64,000 nucleotides of DNA from assembly GCA_047345645.1 (NCBI GenBank), contig JBLEFH010000002.1, one strand, 5' to 3'. This stretch comes from JBLEFH01 sp047345645. Lineage in GTDB: Bacteria > Pseudomonadota > Alphaproteobacteria > Rhodobacterales > Rhodobacteraceae. Made by a program: the position numbers and the translations under genes. Shown here in pieces: positions 24,967-34,120 of this stretch. Positions within the stretch are counted from its first letter, which is position 1; each line of letters starts with the position of its first letter. The notes under the pieces were generated by a model. That model saw nothing but the letters and a program-made list of their open reading frames with translations. It did not search any database and had not been told where the DNA came from.

Positions 24967-26400
24967 TCAGTCGAGCGCCGCGCCGCCCACGGTCAGCCCG
25001 CCGATCAGGAGCGTCGGCTGGCCCACGCCGACCGGCACCCACTGGCCCGCCTTGCCGCAATTGCCGACGCCCGGATCAAGCGCCATGTCATTGCCGATCA
25101 TGCGGATTTTCTGGAGCGCGGTCGCGCCGTCGCCAATCAGGGTCGCGCCGCGCACCGGCTCGCCGATCTTGCCGTTTCGGACGCGATACGCCTCGGTGCA
25201 GGAGAACACGAATTTGCCGTTGGTGATATCGACCTGACCGCCGCCGAAGCCGACCGCGTGAATACCGTTCTCGATGCTGGCGGTGATCTCGCCGGGGTCG
25301 GCATCGCCGCTGAGCATATAGGTGTTGGTCATACGCGGCATCGGGGCATGGGCGTAGCTTTCGCGGCGGCCATTGCCGGTGGGCGCCGCGCCCATGAGGC
25401 GCGCGTTTTGCCGGTCCTGCATATAACCCACGAGGCGGCCATTCTCGATCAGGACATTCTTGCCCGAGGGCGTGCCCTCATCGTCGATGGTGAGCGAGCC
25501 GCGGCGGTCCGGGATGGTGCCATCGTCGAGGACGGTCACACCGGGCGCGGCCACCTGCTCGCCCATCAACCCTGCGAAAACGCTGGTTTTCTTGCGGTTG
25601 AAATCGCCCTCAAGACCGTGGCCGACCGCTTCATGCAAAAGGATACCCGGCCAGCCGGGGCCAAGGGCAATGTCGAACGCGCCCGCCGGGGCCGGGACCG
25701 CGTCGAGATTCACTTCGGCAATGCGGATCGCTTCGCGGATGAGGCCCTGCCAATGGTTCGGGCGGAGCATGTCGATCAAGCCGTGCCGCCCGCCGCCGCC
25801 CGCATGGCCGCTCTCGCGCCGGCCGTTTTTCTCCAGAATGACGGCAACACTCATGCGTGCCATCGGGCGGATATCGGTGAGGATATGGCCATCGGGGCGC
25901 AGGATCACCACCTCCTGATGCGCGGCGGCGAGGCTGGCGGTGACTTGCACGACCTTTGGATCGGCGGCGCGGGCATAGGCGTCGATCTCATGCAGAAGCG
26001 CGATTTTCTCTGCAAAATCCGCGTCTTCCAACGGATCATCTGGCGGATAAAGCCGCTGATTGGTGCCTTGCGGACCGGGAGCCAGCACACCGCCGCCCGC
26101 ACCAACCGCCAACCGTGCGGTTTCGGCGGCGCGGCCAAGGGCGGCTTCGTTCAGCTCGGTCGCATGGGCGTAGCCGATCACCTCGCCGCGCACAGCGCGC
26201 AGGCCGAACCCTTCGGACGCATCGTAACTGGCTTGCCGGATCCGGCCATCGTCGAGAACCAGCGCTTCGGAGCGCCGACGCTCCAAAAACAACTCGCCAT
26301 CATCGGCCCCGGCCACCGCGCCGCGCAGAACACTGAGCGCCGCAGCTTCATCAAGATCGGTCTCAAAAGGGCGAAAAGGGGGCGAAACGGTGCTGTTCAT
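24967..26400 (-). CDS. tldD: Metalloprotease TldD (PmbA/TldD family)
   Basis: 477 residues from the ATG at 26400 (MNSTVSPPFRPFETDLD); an in-frame extension to 26520 is not TldD-like. The zinc site HEAVGHGLEGDF (HExxxH) lies about residue 260, with GVTVLDDGTIPDRRGSLTIDDEG downstream and MTNTYMLSGDADPGE near the end. With its partner PmbA/TldE it degrades unfolded peptides and, in some bacteria, matures microcin B17 or relieves gyrase toxins; no pmbA is in this window. It is transcribed away from coxB. Confidence 0.95.
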   Translation of the reverse strand: MNSTVSPPFRPFETDLDEAAALSVLRGAVAGADDGELFLERRRSEALVLDDGRIRQASYDASEGFGLRAVRGEVIGYAHATELNEAALGRAAETARLAVGAGGGVLAPGPQGTNQRLYPPDDPLEDADFAEKIALLHEIDAYARAADPKVVQVTASLAAAHQEVVILRPDGHILTDIRPMARMSVAVILEKNGRRESGHAGGGGRHGLIDMLRPNHWQGLIREAIRIAEVNLDAVPAPAGAFDIALGPGWPGILLHEAVGHGLEGDFNRKKTSVFAGLMGEQVAAPGVTVLDDGTIPDRRGSLTIDDEGTPSGKNVLIENGRLVGYMQDRQNARLMGAAPTGNGRRESYAHAPMPRMTNTYMLSGDADPGEITASIENGIHAVGFGGGQVDITNGKFVFSCTEAYRVRNGKIGEPVRGATLIGDGATALQKIRMIGNDMALDPGVGNCGKAGQWVPVGVGQPTLLIGGLTVGGAALD

Positions 26401-26556
26401 GGTGTTGCGGTGGCTCCATTCGTCATTTACGATCCCTCTTGCCTTGCACGGGCGCGGAGATTGTGGTTTTTCACAAAACGAACAGCTAGCAGGAATCGCG
26501 CTGCATGGGCAATCCGCCATCTATGCGGCGCAGGCTGGGCCAAAGGAGATGCATGA

Positions 26557-27441
26557 ATGTTTAAGGGCATGGGGAAAACGATCGCAGCGGGCCTGACCGG
26601 CGCGGGTGCATTTGCAGCAGCAGGTGTTGCTGCCGCACAGCAGGCCGGGACGGAGCTTCTGGGCGATCTTCCCGTGATCGGCGCACCGGCTGGCGGCGCA
26701 GCCACCGGCTTTCAACCCGCCGCGACGGAACTGGCCCGCGATGTTCAGTGGCTCGACACGATGGTCATGAGCATCATGATCGTGATCGTTCTCTTCGTGA
26801 CCGGGCTGATGGCTTGGGTGTCGATCCGTTACAACAGCCGCGTGAACAAGGAACCGGCACGGTTCAGCCACAACACGCCGGTGGAGATCGCCTGGACGAT
26901 CATCCCGGTTCTGATCCTGATCGTCATCGGCTCCTTCTCGCTGCCCGTCCTTTTCAAACAGGTGCGCATCCCGGACCCGGATCTGACGATCAAGGCGACC
27001 GGCTATCAGTGGTATTGGGAATATGAATACCCGGACCAGGAGCATGGGTTCGCCGCCTATATGCTGCCCAAAGAAGACATGGCCGCCTATGGCTATGACG
27101 AGAAATGGTTCCAGCTGGCCGCCGACAATGCGGTGATCGTGCCGACCAATGCGAATGTGAAATTGCTCGTGACCGGCGGCGATGTGATCCATAGCTGGGC
27201 GATGCCGGCCTTCGGTGTGAAAATGGACGCCATTCCGGGCCGCCTCAATGAGACATGGTTCAATGTTGAGCAGGAAGGCATCTATTTCGGCCAGTGTTCC
27301 GAGCTCTGCGGCAAGGACCACGCCTTCATGCCGATCACCGTCAAAGCGGTGAGCCAGGAGAAATTCGACGCCTATATGAACAGCGTCCAGCAAGCGAAAC
27401 TGCCGACAGAATCCACCACGGAACTGGCTTCGGCGGAGTAA
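26557..27441 (+). CDS. ctaC: Cytochrome c oxidase subunit II (aa3 type)
   Basis: 294 residues: a signal-like N terminus (MFKGMGKTIAAGLTGAGAF, cleavage near AAQQ), two membrane helices (about 66-90 and 111-134) and a periplasmic cupredoxin domain. CuA ligands are all visible: H212, C247, E249, C251, H255, M258. The aromatic cluster GYQWYWEYEYPD (149-160) carries electrons from cytochrome c. First gene of the ctaC-ctaB-orf-ctaG-ctaE cluster. It is followed after a few bases by a hairpin that may make it more abundant than ctaB. Subunit I (ctaD) is not in the window, which is usual in Rhodobacteraceae. Confidence 0.97.
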   Translation: MFKGMGKTIAAGLTGAGAFAAAGVAAAQQAGTELLGDLPVIGAPAGGAATGFQPAATELARDVQWLDTMVMSIMIVIVLFVTGLMAWVSIRYNSRVNKEPARFSHNTPVEIAWTIIPVLILIVIGSFSLPVLFKQVRIPDPDLTIKATGYQWYWEYEYPDQEHGFAAYMLPKEDMAAYGYDEKWFQLAADNAVIVPTNANVKLLVTGGDVIHSWAMPAFGVKMDAIPGRLNETWFNVEQEGIYFGQCSELCGKDHAFMPITVKAVSQEKFDAYMNSVQQAKLPTESTTELASAE

Positions 27442-27446
27442 AGGAC

Positions 27447-27472
27447 AGCGGGGCCGCGCGCCCCGCTCTTTT
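27447..27472 (+). terminator. Hairpin with T-run after ctaC
   Basis: AGCGGGG / CCCCGCT stem with a GC loop followed by CTTTT, directly after the ctaC stop and ending 3 nt before ctaB. Likely a partial terminator or mRNA-stabilising hairpin that sets the CtaC:CtaB ratio. Confidence 0.6.
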
Positions 27473-27474
27473 CG

Positions 27475-28395
27475 ATGATGAGCATTGACGACAGCCTCCT
27501 TCCCGCCGAACCGCAATTCGGCGATTATTTCGCGCTTTTGAAGCCGCGGGTGATGTCGCTCGTCATTTTCACGGCCTTTATCGGGATGGTCGCGGCACCG
27601 ACGCCGCCGCATCCCGTGATCGGGTTCGCGGCGCTCCTCTGCATCGCCGTCGGGGCAGGGGCATCGGGCGCGCTCAATATGTGGTGGGACGCGGATATCG
27701 ACGCGGTGATGAAACGCACAGCGGGCCGCCCGGTCCCCTCGGGCCGCCTCGACAAGGAAGACGCGCTGGCGGTTGGCCTTGGCCTGTCTGGCATGTCGGT
27801 GCTGATGCTGTTCCTCTTCGGCAACCCGCTCTCGGCCGCCATTCTGGCCTTCACCATCTTCTTCTACGCCGTCGTCTATTCGATGTGGCTGAAGCGCTCG
27901 ACCCCGCAAAACATCGTCATCGGCGGTGCGGCGGGCGCGTTCCCCCCGATGATCGGCTGGGCGGTGGCGACGGGCGGGGTCTCGCTCGACTCCTTCCTGA
28001 TGTTCCTCCTGATCTTCATGTGGACGCCGCCGCATTTCTGGGCGCTGGCGCTCTTCATGAACGAGGATTACAGCCGCGCCGGTGTGCCGATGTTGACCGT
28101 GACGCATGGCAAGAAAGTCACCCGCGCCCATATCCTCGCCTATACCGTGCTGCTGGTGCCAACGGCGCTGGCGCTCGCTTGGGTGCCGGCGGGCGGGATC
28201 GTCTATCTCGCCACCGCCATCGTGCTGAACGCGATTTTCCTCCTCGGGGCCATCCGCCTCTGGCGGCGCGACGAGGCGCAGGCCGAAGCGGACAAATACA
28301 AAGCCGAGAAACGCTTTTTCGGCTTCTCCATTCTCTATCTTTTCCTCCATTTCGGGGCGCTCGGGATCGACGCCCTGATCCGAGCGGTGAGCTGA
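27475..28395 (+). CDS. ctaB: Protoheme IX farnesyltransferase (heme O synthase)
   Basis: 306-residue UbiA-family prenyltransferase with about nine membrane helices. NMWWDADIDAVMKRTAGRP carries the first Asp-rich site, and the loop YSMWLKRSTPQNIVIGGAAG and DYSRAGVPMLTVTHG carry the rest. It transfers a farnesyl group to heme b to give heme O, precursor of heme A for cytochrome aa3. Two ATGs are adjacent at 27475 and 27478. The stop shares a base with the next gene's start (TGATG). Confidence 0.96.
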   Translation: MMSIDDSLLPAEPQFGDYFALLKPRVMSLVIFTAFIGMVAAPTPPHPVIGFAALLCIAVGAGASGALNMWWDADIDAVMKRTAGRPVPSGRLDKEDALAVGLGLSGMSVLMLFLFGNPLSAAILAFTIFFYAVVYSMWLKRSTPQNIVIGGAAGAFPPMIGWAVATGGVSLDSFLMFLLIFMWTPPHFWALALFMNEDYSRAGVPMLTVTHGKKVTRAHILAYTVLLVPTALALAWVPAGGIVYLATAIVLNAIFLLGAIRLWRRDEAQAEADKYKAEKRFFGFSILYLFLHFGALGIDALIRAVS

Positions 28396-28649
28396 TGAAA
28401 CCAGATCAACATGAAATCTATCGCAGACGGCGGAGCCGCAATGTCGGCGTGGGCCTCGCGCTTGGCGCGCTTGTGGTGCTGATTTTCGCCGTCTCCTATG
28501 TCAAAATGAGCCGGGGCGAGCTTGGCGAGCGGTTCCAGCACACGCTGCGCCCGCAAATGGTGCCGGGCCAGACCGAAGCGGCCGAGGGCGCGACCAGTAT
28601 GCGCCCGAGCGATGAGCAGATAGTGGAGCAAGGCGATGCGGTTGAATAA
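28395..28649 (+). CDS. Small membrane protein of the cytochrome oxidase cluster (CoxF-like)
   Basis: 84 residues (MKPDQHEIYRRRRSRNVGVG). A basic cytoplasmic N terminus precedes one membrane helix (about 17-37, LALGALVVLIFAVSYVKM), then a polar periplasmic tail ending IVEQGDAVE. Its start overlaps the ctaB stop by 1 nt and its end overlaps the ctaG start by 14 nt. This slot corresponds to the small ORF between ctaB and ctaG in Paracoccus and Rhodobacter cta clusters. The function is not established; an oxidase-assembly role is inferred from position. Confidence 0.8.
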   Translation: MKPDQHEIYRRRRSRNVGVGLALGALVVLIFAVSYVKMSRGELGERFQHTLRPQMVPGQTEAAEGATSMRPSDEQIVEQGDAVE

Positions 28650-29196
28650 TCGGGAAATTGCGGGCTGCGTGGTCGGCACGGTCGCCCTGATGGTCGGGCT
28701 CGCCTATGCCTCCGTGCCCTTCTACGATTGGTTCTGCCGGGTCACGGGCTTTGGCGGCGCAACGGGCGTGGCGGCGGCTGACAGCGTGGAAGTGTCCGAA
28801 GAAGAGATCCGCATCCGCTTCGACGCCTCCACCGAAAAAGGGATGCCGTGGGAGTTCAAACCCAAGCAGAACACCATGACGGTGAAGATGGGCCAGACCT
28901 TCCTCGCCTTCTACGAGGCCTATAACCCGACCAACCGGGTGATCGCCGGCACCGCGAGCTACAATGTCGCGCCCTTCTCGGCGGGGGGCTATTTCGAGAA
29001 AATCGACTGTTTCTGCTTCGACATGCAGGTGCTGCAACCGGGCGAGCGGGTGGACATGCCGGTGACCTTCTTCGTCGATCCGGAGTTCCTCGACGATCCC
29101 GAAGCGAAATATGTGCCGGAAATCACCCTCTCTTATACCTTTCATGAGACCGATTTGCCGGAAGAAAACGATGTCGCTCTTGCGACAGGGCAATAA
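28636..29196 (+). CDS. ctaG: Cytochrome c oxidase assembly protein CtaG (Cox11)
   Basis: 186 residues. One N-terminal membrane helix (about 8-28) leads to SVPFYDWFCRVTGFGG and a periplasmic immunoglobulin-like domain. The copper-binding pair is C125/C127 in KIDCFCFDMQ, with the conserved VPFYDxFC cysteine at position 34. It delivers copper to the CuB site of subunit I. It starts 14 nt inside the preceding small gene, implying coupled translation. Confidence 0.96.
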   Translation: MRLNNREIAGCVVGTVALMVGLAYASVPFYDWFCRVTGFGGATGVAAADSVEVSEEEIRIRFDASTEKGMPWEFKPKQNTMTVKMGQTFLAFYEAYNPTNRVIAGTASYNVAPFSAGGYFEKIDCFCFDMQVLQPGERVDMPVTFFVDPEFLDDPEAKYVPEITLSYTFHETDLPEENDVALATGQ

Positions 29197-29237
29197 GCTG
29201 ACTTAAAACGAACGCAACTGAACTGGGGGATCCGCCG

Positions 29238-30044
29238 ATGGCGCATGAGAAGAATCACGATTACCACATTCTGCCGCCGAGCATCTGGCCGTTCCTTGGC
29301 GCGGTTGGCACCTTCCTTCTGATGGTGGGCGGCGTGCGCTACATGAAAGGTGACGCGCCGTGGCTCCTGCTCGCAGGGCTCGTGATGGTGCTTTACGTCA
29401 TGTATGCGTGGTGGGCCGATGTGGTCGATGAAAGCCATGAGGGCGATCACACCCCGGTGGTGCAGATCGGCCTGCGCTACGGCGTGCTGCTCTTCATCGC
29501 CTCCGAGGTGATGTTCTTCGTCGCCTTCTTCTGGACCTTCTTCAAAAACGCCTTCTACCCGATGGGCGCGATCGAAGGGATCACCGTGGCCGAAGCCCAG
29601 TGGCCGCCTGCCTCCATCGAAGCGTTCGATCCTTGGGGCCTGCCGCTGATCAACACGTTTATCCTGCTCCTGTCCGGGACCGCCGTGACATGGGCGCACC
29701 ATGAGCTGGTGCATAACAACAACCGCAAAGCGCTTGTGCAGGGCCTGACCATCGCCGTGGTCCTCGGTGTGATCTTCACCGGCCTGCAGGCTTTCGAATA
29801 CAGCCACGCCCTTTTCGGCATTGGCGACACCACCTATGGCGGCATTTTCTTCATGGCGACGGGCTTCCACGGCTTCCACGTCATCATCGGGACGATCTTC
29901 CTCTTCGTCTGCCTGATGCGCGCACGTCGCGGCGATTTCACGCAAGACAAGCATCTCGGCTTTGAGGCCGCCGCTTGGTATTGGCACTTCGTCGATGTGG
30001 TGTGGCTCTTCCTTTTCGCCGCGATCTACGTCTGGGGCAGCTAA
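29238..30044 (+). CDS. ctaE: Cytochrome c oxidase subunit III
   Basis: 268 residues with seven predicted membrane helices. It begins HEKNHDYHILPPSIWPF, with RYGVLLFIASEVMFFVAFFW and TFILLLSGTAVTWAHHELV in the middle, and ends FVDVVWLFLFAAIYVWGS, all diagnostic of COX3. It stabilises proton uptake by the aa3 oxidase. It is the last gene of the cta cluster and is followed by a clear terminator before SURF1. Confidence 0.97.
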   Translation: MAHEKNHDYHILPPSIWPFLGAVGTFLLMVGGVRYMKGDAPWLLLAGLVMVLYVMYAWWADVVDESHEGDHTPVVQIGLRYGVLLFIASEVMFFVAFFWTFFKNAFYPMGAIEGITVAEAQWPPASIEAFDPWGLPLINTFILLLSGTAVTWAHHELVHNNNRKALVQGLTIAVVLGVIFTGLQAFEYSHALFGIGDTTYGGIFFMATGFHGFHVIIGTIFLFVCLMRARRGDFTQDKHLGFEAAAWYWHFVDVVWLFLFAAIYVWGS

Positions 30045-30067
30045 TTCCCCGCTGAGCGATGCAAAGG

Positions 30068-30094
30068 GCGGGCCACTCGGCCCGCTTTTTCTTT
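30068..30094 (+). terminator. Intrinsic terminator of the cta cluster
   Basis: Stem GCGGGCC / GGCCCGC, loop ACTC, followed by TTTTTCTTT, 23 nt after the ctaE stop. The SURF1 ribosome-binding site (GGAG) follows at once, so SURF1 expression depends on read-through. Confidence 0.85.
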
Positions 30095-30105
30095 AGGAGA
30101 CCTCC

Positions 30106-30777
30106 ATGCGCGGCAATATCTTCTTCACGGCGTTTTGCGCCCTTCTGGGGTTCGGCCTGCTGGTCAGCCTCGCCGTGTGGCAATGGAACAAGGTCGGCCC
30201 GAAAACCGCGATGATCGAGAGCATCGAGGCGCGGCTGACCGAGGACGCCGTCGCGCTGCCGGAAATCCCCACCGAAGAGGCCGATGAATATCAGCGCGTG
30301 ACGATAGACGGCACGTTCCTGCCCGGCCAGATCCGCGCACTCGCCGCCACGCCGCAAGGCTCGGGCTACCGGATCATCGCGCCGTTCGAGACCAGCGGGC
30401 GCACCATCATGGTGGATCGCGGGTTTGTGCCGCGCGCGCAGGCGGATCTCACATGGCCGACCGGCACGGCTGAGGTGGTCGGCAATCTGCACTGGCCCAA
30501 TGAAGGCGGTAGCGGTATCCCGGACCCCGATATGGACAACCTCATCTGGTTCGCCCGCGATGTGCCGAGCATGGCCGCCACCCTCGGCACGGACCCGATC
30601 CTCGTCGTGCAGAGCAATCAGACGGACGGCGCCCCCTTCGTCATGCCGGTGACGCCGAACCTGCCGAATGATCATTTTGGCTATGCGATTCAGTGGTTTT
30701 GCATGGCAATTGCTTGGGCCATGATGACAAGCTGGTATATCTGGCGTATGTGGCGCGGACGGAACGAAAAGGCATAG
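30106..30777 (+). CDS. SURF1-family cytochrome oxidase assembly protein
   Basis: 223 residues. There are two membrane helices at the ends (about 5-25, TAFCALLGFGLLVSLAVWQW, and 190-210, YAIQWFCMAIAWAMMTSW) bracketing a periplasmic domain, the SURF1 topology. Motifs include LAVWQWNKVGPK, YRIIAPFETSGRTIMVDRGFVP and NLPNDHFGYAIQWF. SURF1 binds heme a and aids its insertion into subunit I. Just 2 nt separate its stop from thrC. Confidence 0.92.
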   Translation: MRGNIFFTAFCALLGFGLLVSLAVWQWNKVGPKTAMIESIEARLTEDAVALPEIPTEEADEYQRVTIDGTFLPGQIRALAATPQGSGYRIIAPFETSGRTIMVDRGFVPRAQADLTWPTGTAEVVGNLHWPNEGGSGIPDPDMDNLIWFARDVPSMAATLGTDPILVVQSNQTDGAPFVMPVTPNLPNDHFGYAIQWFCMAIAWAMMTSWYIWRMWRGRNEKA

Positions 30778-30779
30778 AT

Positions 30780-32171
30780 ATGGACTACATCTCGACACGG
30801 GGCCACGCGCCCGCGCTTTCCTTCGAAGAGGCAATGCTGACGGGCCTTGCGCGCGATGGCGGGCTTTACGTGCCGCGCGAATGGCCGCAGATGAGCCATG
30901 GTGAGATCGCCGCTCTGGTCGATAAGACCTATGAAGAGGTGGCCTATGAGGTGATGCGCCCCTTCGTGGGCGACACCTTCACCGATGATGAGTTCCGCGA
31001 CATCATCGACCGCGCCTATGCCAGTTTTAACCATGCCGCCCGCGTGCCGCTGAAGCAGATTAGCTCCAATTTCTTCATGCTGGAGCTGTTCCATGGCCCG
31101 ACTCTGGCATTCAAAGACGTCGCAATGCAGCTCATTGGCCAGATGTTCGAAACCGTGCTGAAGCGCCGCGGCGAGCGCGTCACCATCGTTGGCGCGACCT
31201 CAGGTGACACGGGCTCCGCCGCCATCGAAGCCTTCCGGGGCCTCGACAATGTGGATGTGTTTATTCTCTTCCCCGAGGGCCGCGTTTCCGAAGTGCAGCG
31301 CCGCCAGATGACCACGCCGAGCGAAGCGAATGTCCATGCGCTCGCCGTCGATGGGGATTTCGATGATTGTCAGGGGCTTCTCAAGGACATGTTCGCCGAT
31401 TTTGCCTTCCGCGACCATGTGGGCCTTGCAGGGGTGAACTCGATCAACTGGGCGCGGATCATGGCGCAGGTGGTCTATTACTTCTACGCCGCCGTCCATC
31501 TTGGCGCGCCGCATCGCAAAATCAGCTTCACCGTGCCGACCGGCAATTTCGGGGATATCTATGCGGGCTATGTGGCCAAGAAAATGGGCCTGCCGATTGA
31601 CGATCTGATCATCGCGACCAACAAGAACGACATTCTCCACCGCACGCTGGAAGAGGGCAAACACGAGAAACAGGGCGTAATTCCGTCCCTCAGCCCGTCG
31701 ATGGATATTCAGGTCTCGTCCAATTTCGAGCGCCTTGTGTTCGACCTTTACGACCGCGAAGGCGATGCGGTCGCGCAGCTTTTCACCGAGTTGAAAGAGC
31801 AGGGCCGCTTTGATTTGAGCCAGGGTGCCCTAGATAAGCTGCGTGATGAGCAATTTTATTCGGATCGGAAGGACGACGAAGAGACCCTCGATGGGATCAA
31901 AACCACCTATGAGGACACCGGCGAGATCGTCTGTCCGCATTCGGCCATTGCGATTGATGTGGCTGTCTCCTACTCGGATATGACGCCGATGGTTGCCCTC
32001 GCCACCGCCCATGCGGCGAAATTCCCCGATGCGGTGGAAAAGGCGATCGGCATTCGTCCGGCCCTGCCGCCGCATATGGTGGATCTCTATGACCGCGAAG
32101 AGCGGATGACGTCGGTCCCGAACGACCGGCAAGCCCTGCAAAAACTGATTTTGGACCGCAGGGGCGCCTAA
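30780..32171 (+). CDS. thrC: Threonine synthase
   Basis: 463 residues from the ATG at 30780 (MDYISTRGHAPALSFEEAM); upstream in-frame sequence overlaps SURF1 and is not ThrC-like. PLP-binding Lys112 lies in TLAFKDVAMQLIG; the phosphate-binding loop is VGATSGDTGSAAIEA, with FTVPTGNFGDIYAGYVAKKM downstream. It converts O-phosphohomoserine to threonine. The length and GATSGDTGSAA motif match the long class. It starts 2 nt after SURF1, an arrangement common in Rhodobacteraceae. Confidence 0.96.
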   Translation: MDYISTRGHAPALSFEEAMLTGLARDGGLYVPREWPQMSHGEIAALVDKTYEEVAYEVMRPFVGDTFTDDEFRDIIDRAYASFNHAARVPLKQISSNFFMLELFHGPTLAFKDVAMQLIGQMFETVLKRRGERVTIVGATSGDTGSAAIEAFRGLDNVDVFILFPEGRVSEVQRRQMTTPSEANVHALAVDGDFDDCQGLLKDMFADFAFRDHVGLAGVNSINWARIMAQVVYYFYAAVHLGAPHRKISFTVPTGNFGDIYAGYVAKKMGLPIDDLIIATNKNDILHRTLEEGKHEKQGVIPSLSPSMDIQVSSNFERLVFDLYDREGDAVAQLFTELKEQGRFDLSQGALDKLRDEQFYSDRKDDEETLDGIKTTYEDTGEIVCPHSAIAIDVAVSYSDMTPMVALATAHAAKFPDAVEKAIGIRPALPPHMVDLYDREERMTSVPNDRQALQKLILDRRGA

Positions 32172-32192
32172 GGCCCGCTGCAAAGGATGTGA

Positions 32193-33452
32193 ATGACACA
32201 AAAGATAACGACGCTCGATAACGGGCTGCGGATTGTGACGGAACACCAGCCCTCGCTCGCTTCGGCGACGCTGGGGGTCTGGGTCGAGGCTGGCGGGCGG
32301 CATGAGCGCCCCGAGGAAAACGGGATCGCCCATTTCCTTGAGCATATGGCGTTCAAAGGCACGGCGCGCCGCTCGGCCCGTCAGATCGCCGAGACGATTG
32401 AGGATGTGGGCGGCTATATCAACGCCTACACCTCCAAGGAAATCACCGCCTATTATGCGCGGGTTCTGGGCGAGGACGTGCCGCTGGCGCTCGATGTGAT
32501 CGGGGACATTCTCACCGGTTCGACCCTTGAGCCGAAGGAGATCGAGAGCGAGCGCGGCGTGATCCTGTCGGAAATCGGCCAGTCCCTCGACACGCCCGAC
32601 GACATTATTTTCGACTGGCTTCAGGAAACCGCTTACCCGGAGCAGGCCTTCGGGCGCACCATTCTTGGCCCGGCGGAGCGGGTGTCCGGCTTCTCGCGCG
32701 AGGATCTGTCGGGCTTCGTTTCCACCCATTACCACCCCGAGCGGATGATCCTCTCGGCGGCGGGCGCGGTCGATCACGACAAGATCGTCAAGGATGCGGA
32801 ACGGCTCTTCGGCGGCATGGCCCGCGCAGATCGCGGCGGCCCGGAACTGGCGCATTTCGAAGGCGGCGAGCGGCGCGAGCGCAAGAAGCTCGAACAGGCC
32901 CATGTGACGCTGGCCTTCGAGTCGCCCGGCTATCGCGATGCGGATCTCTACACAGCGCAGATTTATACCACCCTGATGGGCGGCGGCATGTCCTCCCGGC
33001 TCTTTCAGGCGCTGCGTGAGGAGCGTGGCCTCTGCTACACCATCTTCGCTCAGGCCGGCGCGCATGAGGACACGGGGATGCTCACCCTCTATGCGGGCAC
33101 CGGCGAGAAGGATCTGCCCGAACTGCTGAACGCCACCATGGACGAGCTGCGCCGCGCGCCGGGCGAGATCACCGAAGAAGAGGTCGCCCGCGCCCGCGCG
33201 CAACTCAAGGCCGGTCTCGTGATGGGTCTCGAAAGCCCGTCCGCCCGCGCGGAGCGGCAGGCCCGGATGCTCTCGATCTGGGGCCGCATCCCGGCGATTG
33301 AGGAAACCGTGGCGAAGATCGACGCGGTGGACCTCGCCTCCATCCGCCGTTTCGCGGGCTCGCTCGCGGAGCGCAAGGCGGCGATGGCGCTTTACGGCCC
33401 CATTGGCGACGCCCCCATGCTCAGCGATCTCAAGGGGCAATTGGCGGCATGA
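32193..33452 (+). CDS. M16-family zinc peptidase (mitochondrial processing peptidase-like)
   Basis: 419 residues. The inverted zinc motif HxxEH is H47-F-L-E50-H51 in GIAHFLEHMAFKG, with the distal Glu region in IESERGVILSEIGQ. The glycine-rich part LMGGGMSSRLFQALREERGLCY matches the MPP family. It is about half the size of E. coli pitrilysin, the usual length for alphaproteobacterial homologues of the mitochondrial processing peptidase. Substrate unknown. It follows thrC by 21 nt and overlaps the next GNAT gene by 4 nt. Confidence 0.93.
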   Translation: MTQKITTLDNGLRIVTEHQPSLASATLGVWVEAGGRHERPEENGIAHFLEHMAFKGTARRSARQIAETIEDVGGYINAYTSKEITAYYARVLGEDVPLALDVIGDILTGSTLEPKEIESERGVILSEIGQSLDTPDDIIFDWLQETAYPEQAFGRTILGPAERVSGFSREDLSGFVSTHYHPERMILSAAGAVDHDKIVKDAERLFGGMARADRGGPELAHFEGGERRERKKLEQAHVTLAFESPGYRDADLYTAQIYTTLMGGGMSSRLFQALREERGLCYTIFAQAGAHEDTGMLTLYAGTGEKDLPELLNATMDELRRAPGEITEEEVARARAQLKAGLVMGLESPSARAERQARMLSIWGRIPAIEETVAKIDAVDLASIRRFAGSLAERKAAMALYGPIGDAPMLSDLKGQLAA

Positions 33453-34066
33453 TCTGGCCGCGGCGGCTCAAGGATATCGAGGAGCCGGTGCTGGTCACCG
33501 AGCGCCTGCGCCTGTCGCCGCCGCTCATGGGCGATTTCAACGAATGGCGGCGGCTGCGCTCCGATGGCTGGGATTTCCTCAGCCGTTGGGAGCCCGCCCG
33601 CGATCCGCGCCACTATACCCGCAACGGGTTCCGCGCCCGCGTGGACTGGGCGCAGCGCATGATCGAGGATGGCCGCGCGGTGCCGCTCTTCATCCGCCCG
33701 CTGGATGGCGGCCCGATGCTCGGCGCGATCACCCTCGACAATATCCGCCGCGGGGTCAGCCAGCAGGGCACCATCGGCTATTGGCTGGGCGAGCCGCATG
33801 TCGGCAAGGGCTACATGACCGAGGCGGTCAGCGCCGTGATCTCCTACGCGTTTTTCGACCTCGATCTGAGCCGGATAGAGGCGGCGATCCTTCCTCATAA
33901 CAGCGCCAGCCGGAAGGTGCTGGAGTCGGTTGGATTCCAGCGTGAGGCGCTGCTCCCCGCCTATCTCAAGATCGCCGATCAGTGGCAGGATCACATCCTT
34001 TACAGCCACTTGCGCAGCGACCGCGCCGCCGCCCGCGTGATCCATGAGGACGCGCAGCCCGGCTGA
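33449..34066 (+). CDS. GNAT N-acetyltransferase, RimJ/RimL type
   Basis: 205 residues: EEPVLVTERLRLSPPLMGDF at the N terminus, then the acetyl-CoA loop in GTIGYWLGEPHVGKGYMTEAV and ILPHNSASRKVLESVGFQRE, which define the ribosomal-protein-acetylating RimJ-like group. It overlaps the M16 peptidase gene by 4 nt (ATGA). The same thrC-peptidase-acetyltransferase order is common in the family, but its substrate is not known from this sequence. Confidence 0.9.
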   Translation: MIWPRRLKDIEEPVLVTERLRLSPPLMGDFNEWRRLRSDGWDFLSRWEPARDPRHYTRNGFRARVDWAQRMIEDGRAVPLFIRPLDGGPMLGAITLDNIRRGVSQQGTIGYWLGEPHVGKGYMTEAVSAVISYAFFDLDLSRIEAAILPHNSASRKVLESVGFQREALLPAYLKIADQWQDHILYSHLRSDRAAARVIHEDAQPG

Positions 34067-34120
34067 TCTTGGCACTCCCGCCGCGATCATGCAGGATGCG
34101 GGGGCAAGAAGGAGCCGCCC

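Noticed and set aside
26461..26476. Dyad TTGTG-N6-CACAA upstream of ctaC, considered as a CRP or FNR site
   Set aside because: The spacing is neither TTG-N8-CAA (FNR) nor TGTG-N8-CACA (CRP), so no regulator can be assigned; kept only as a note.
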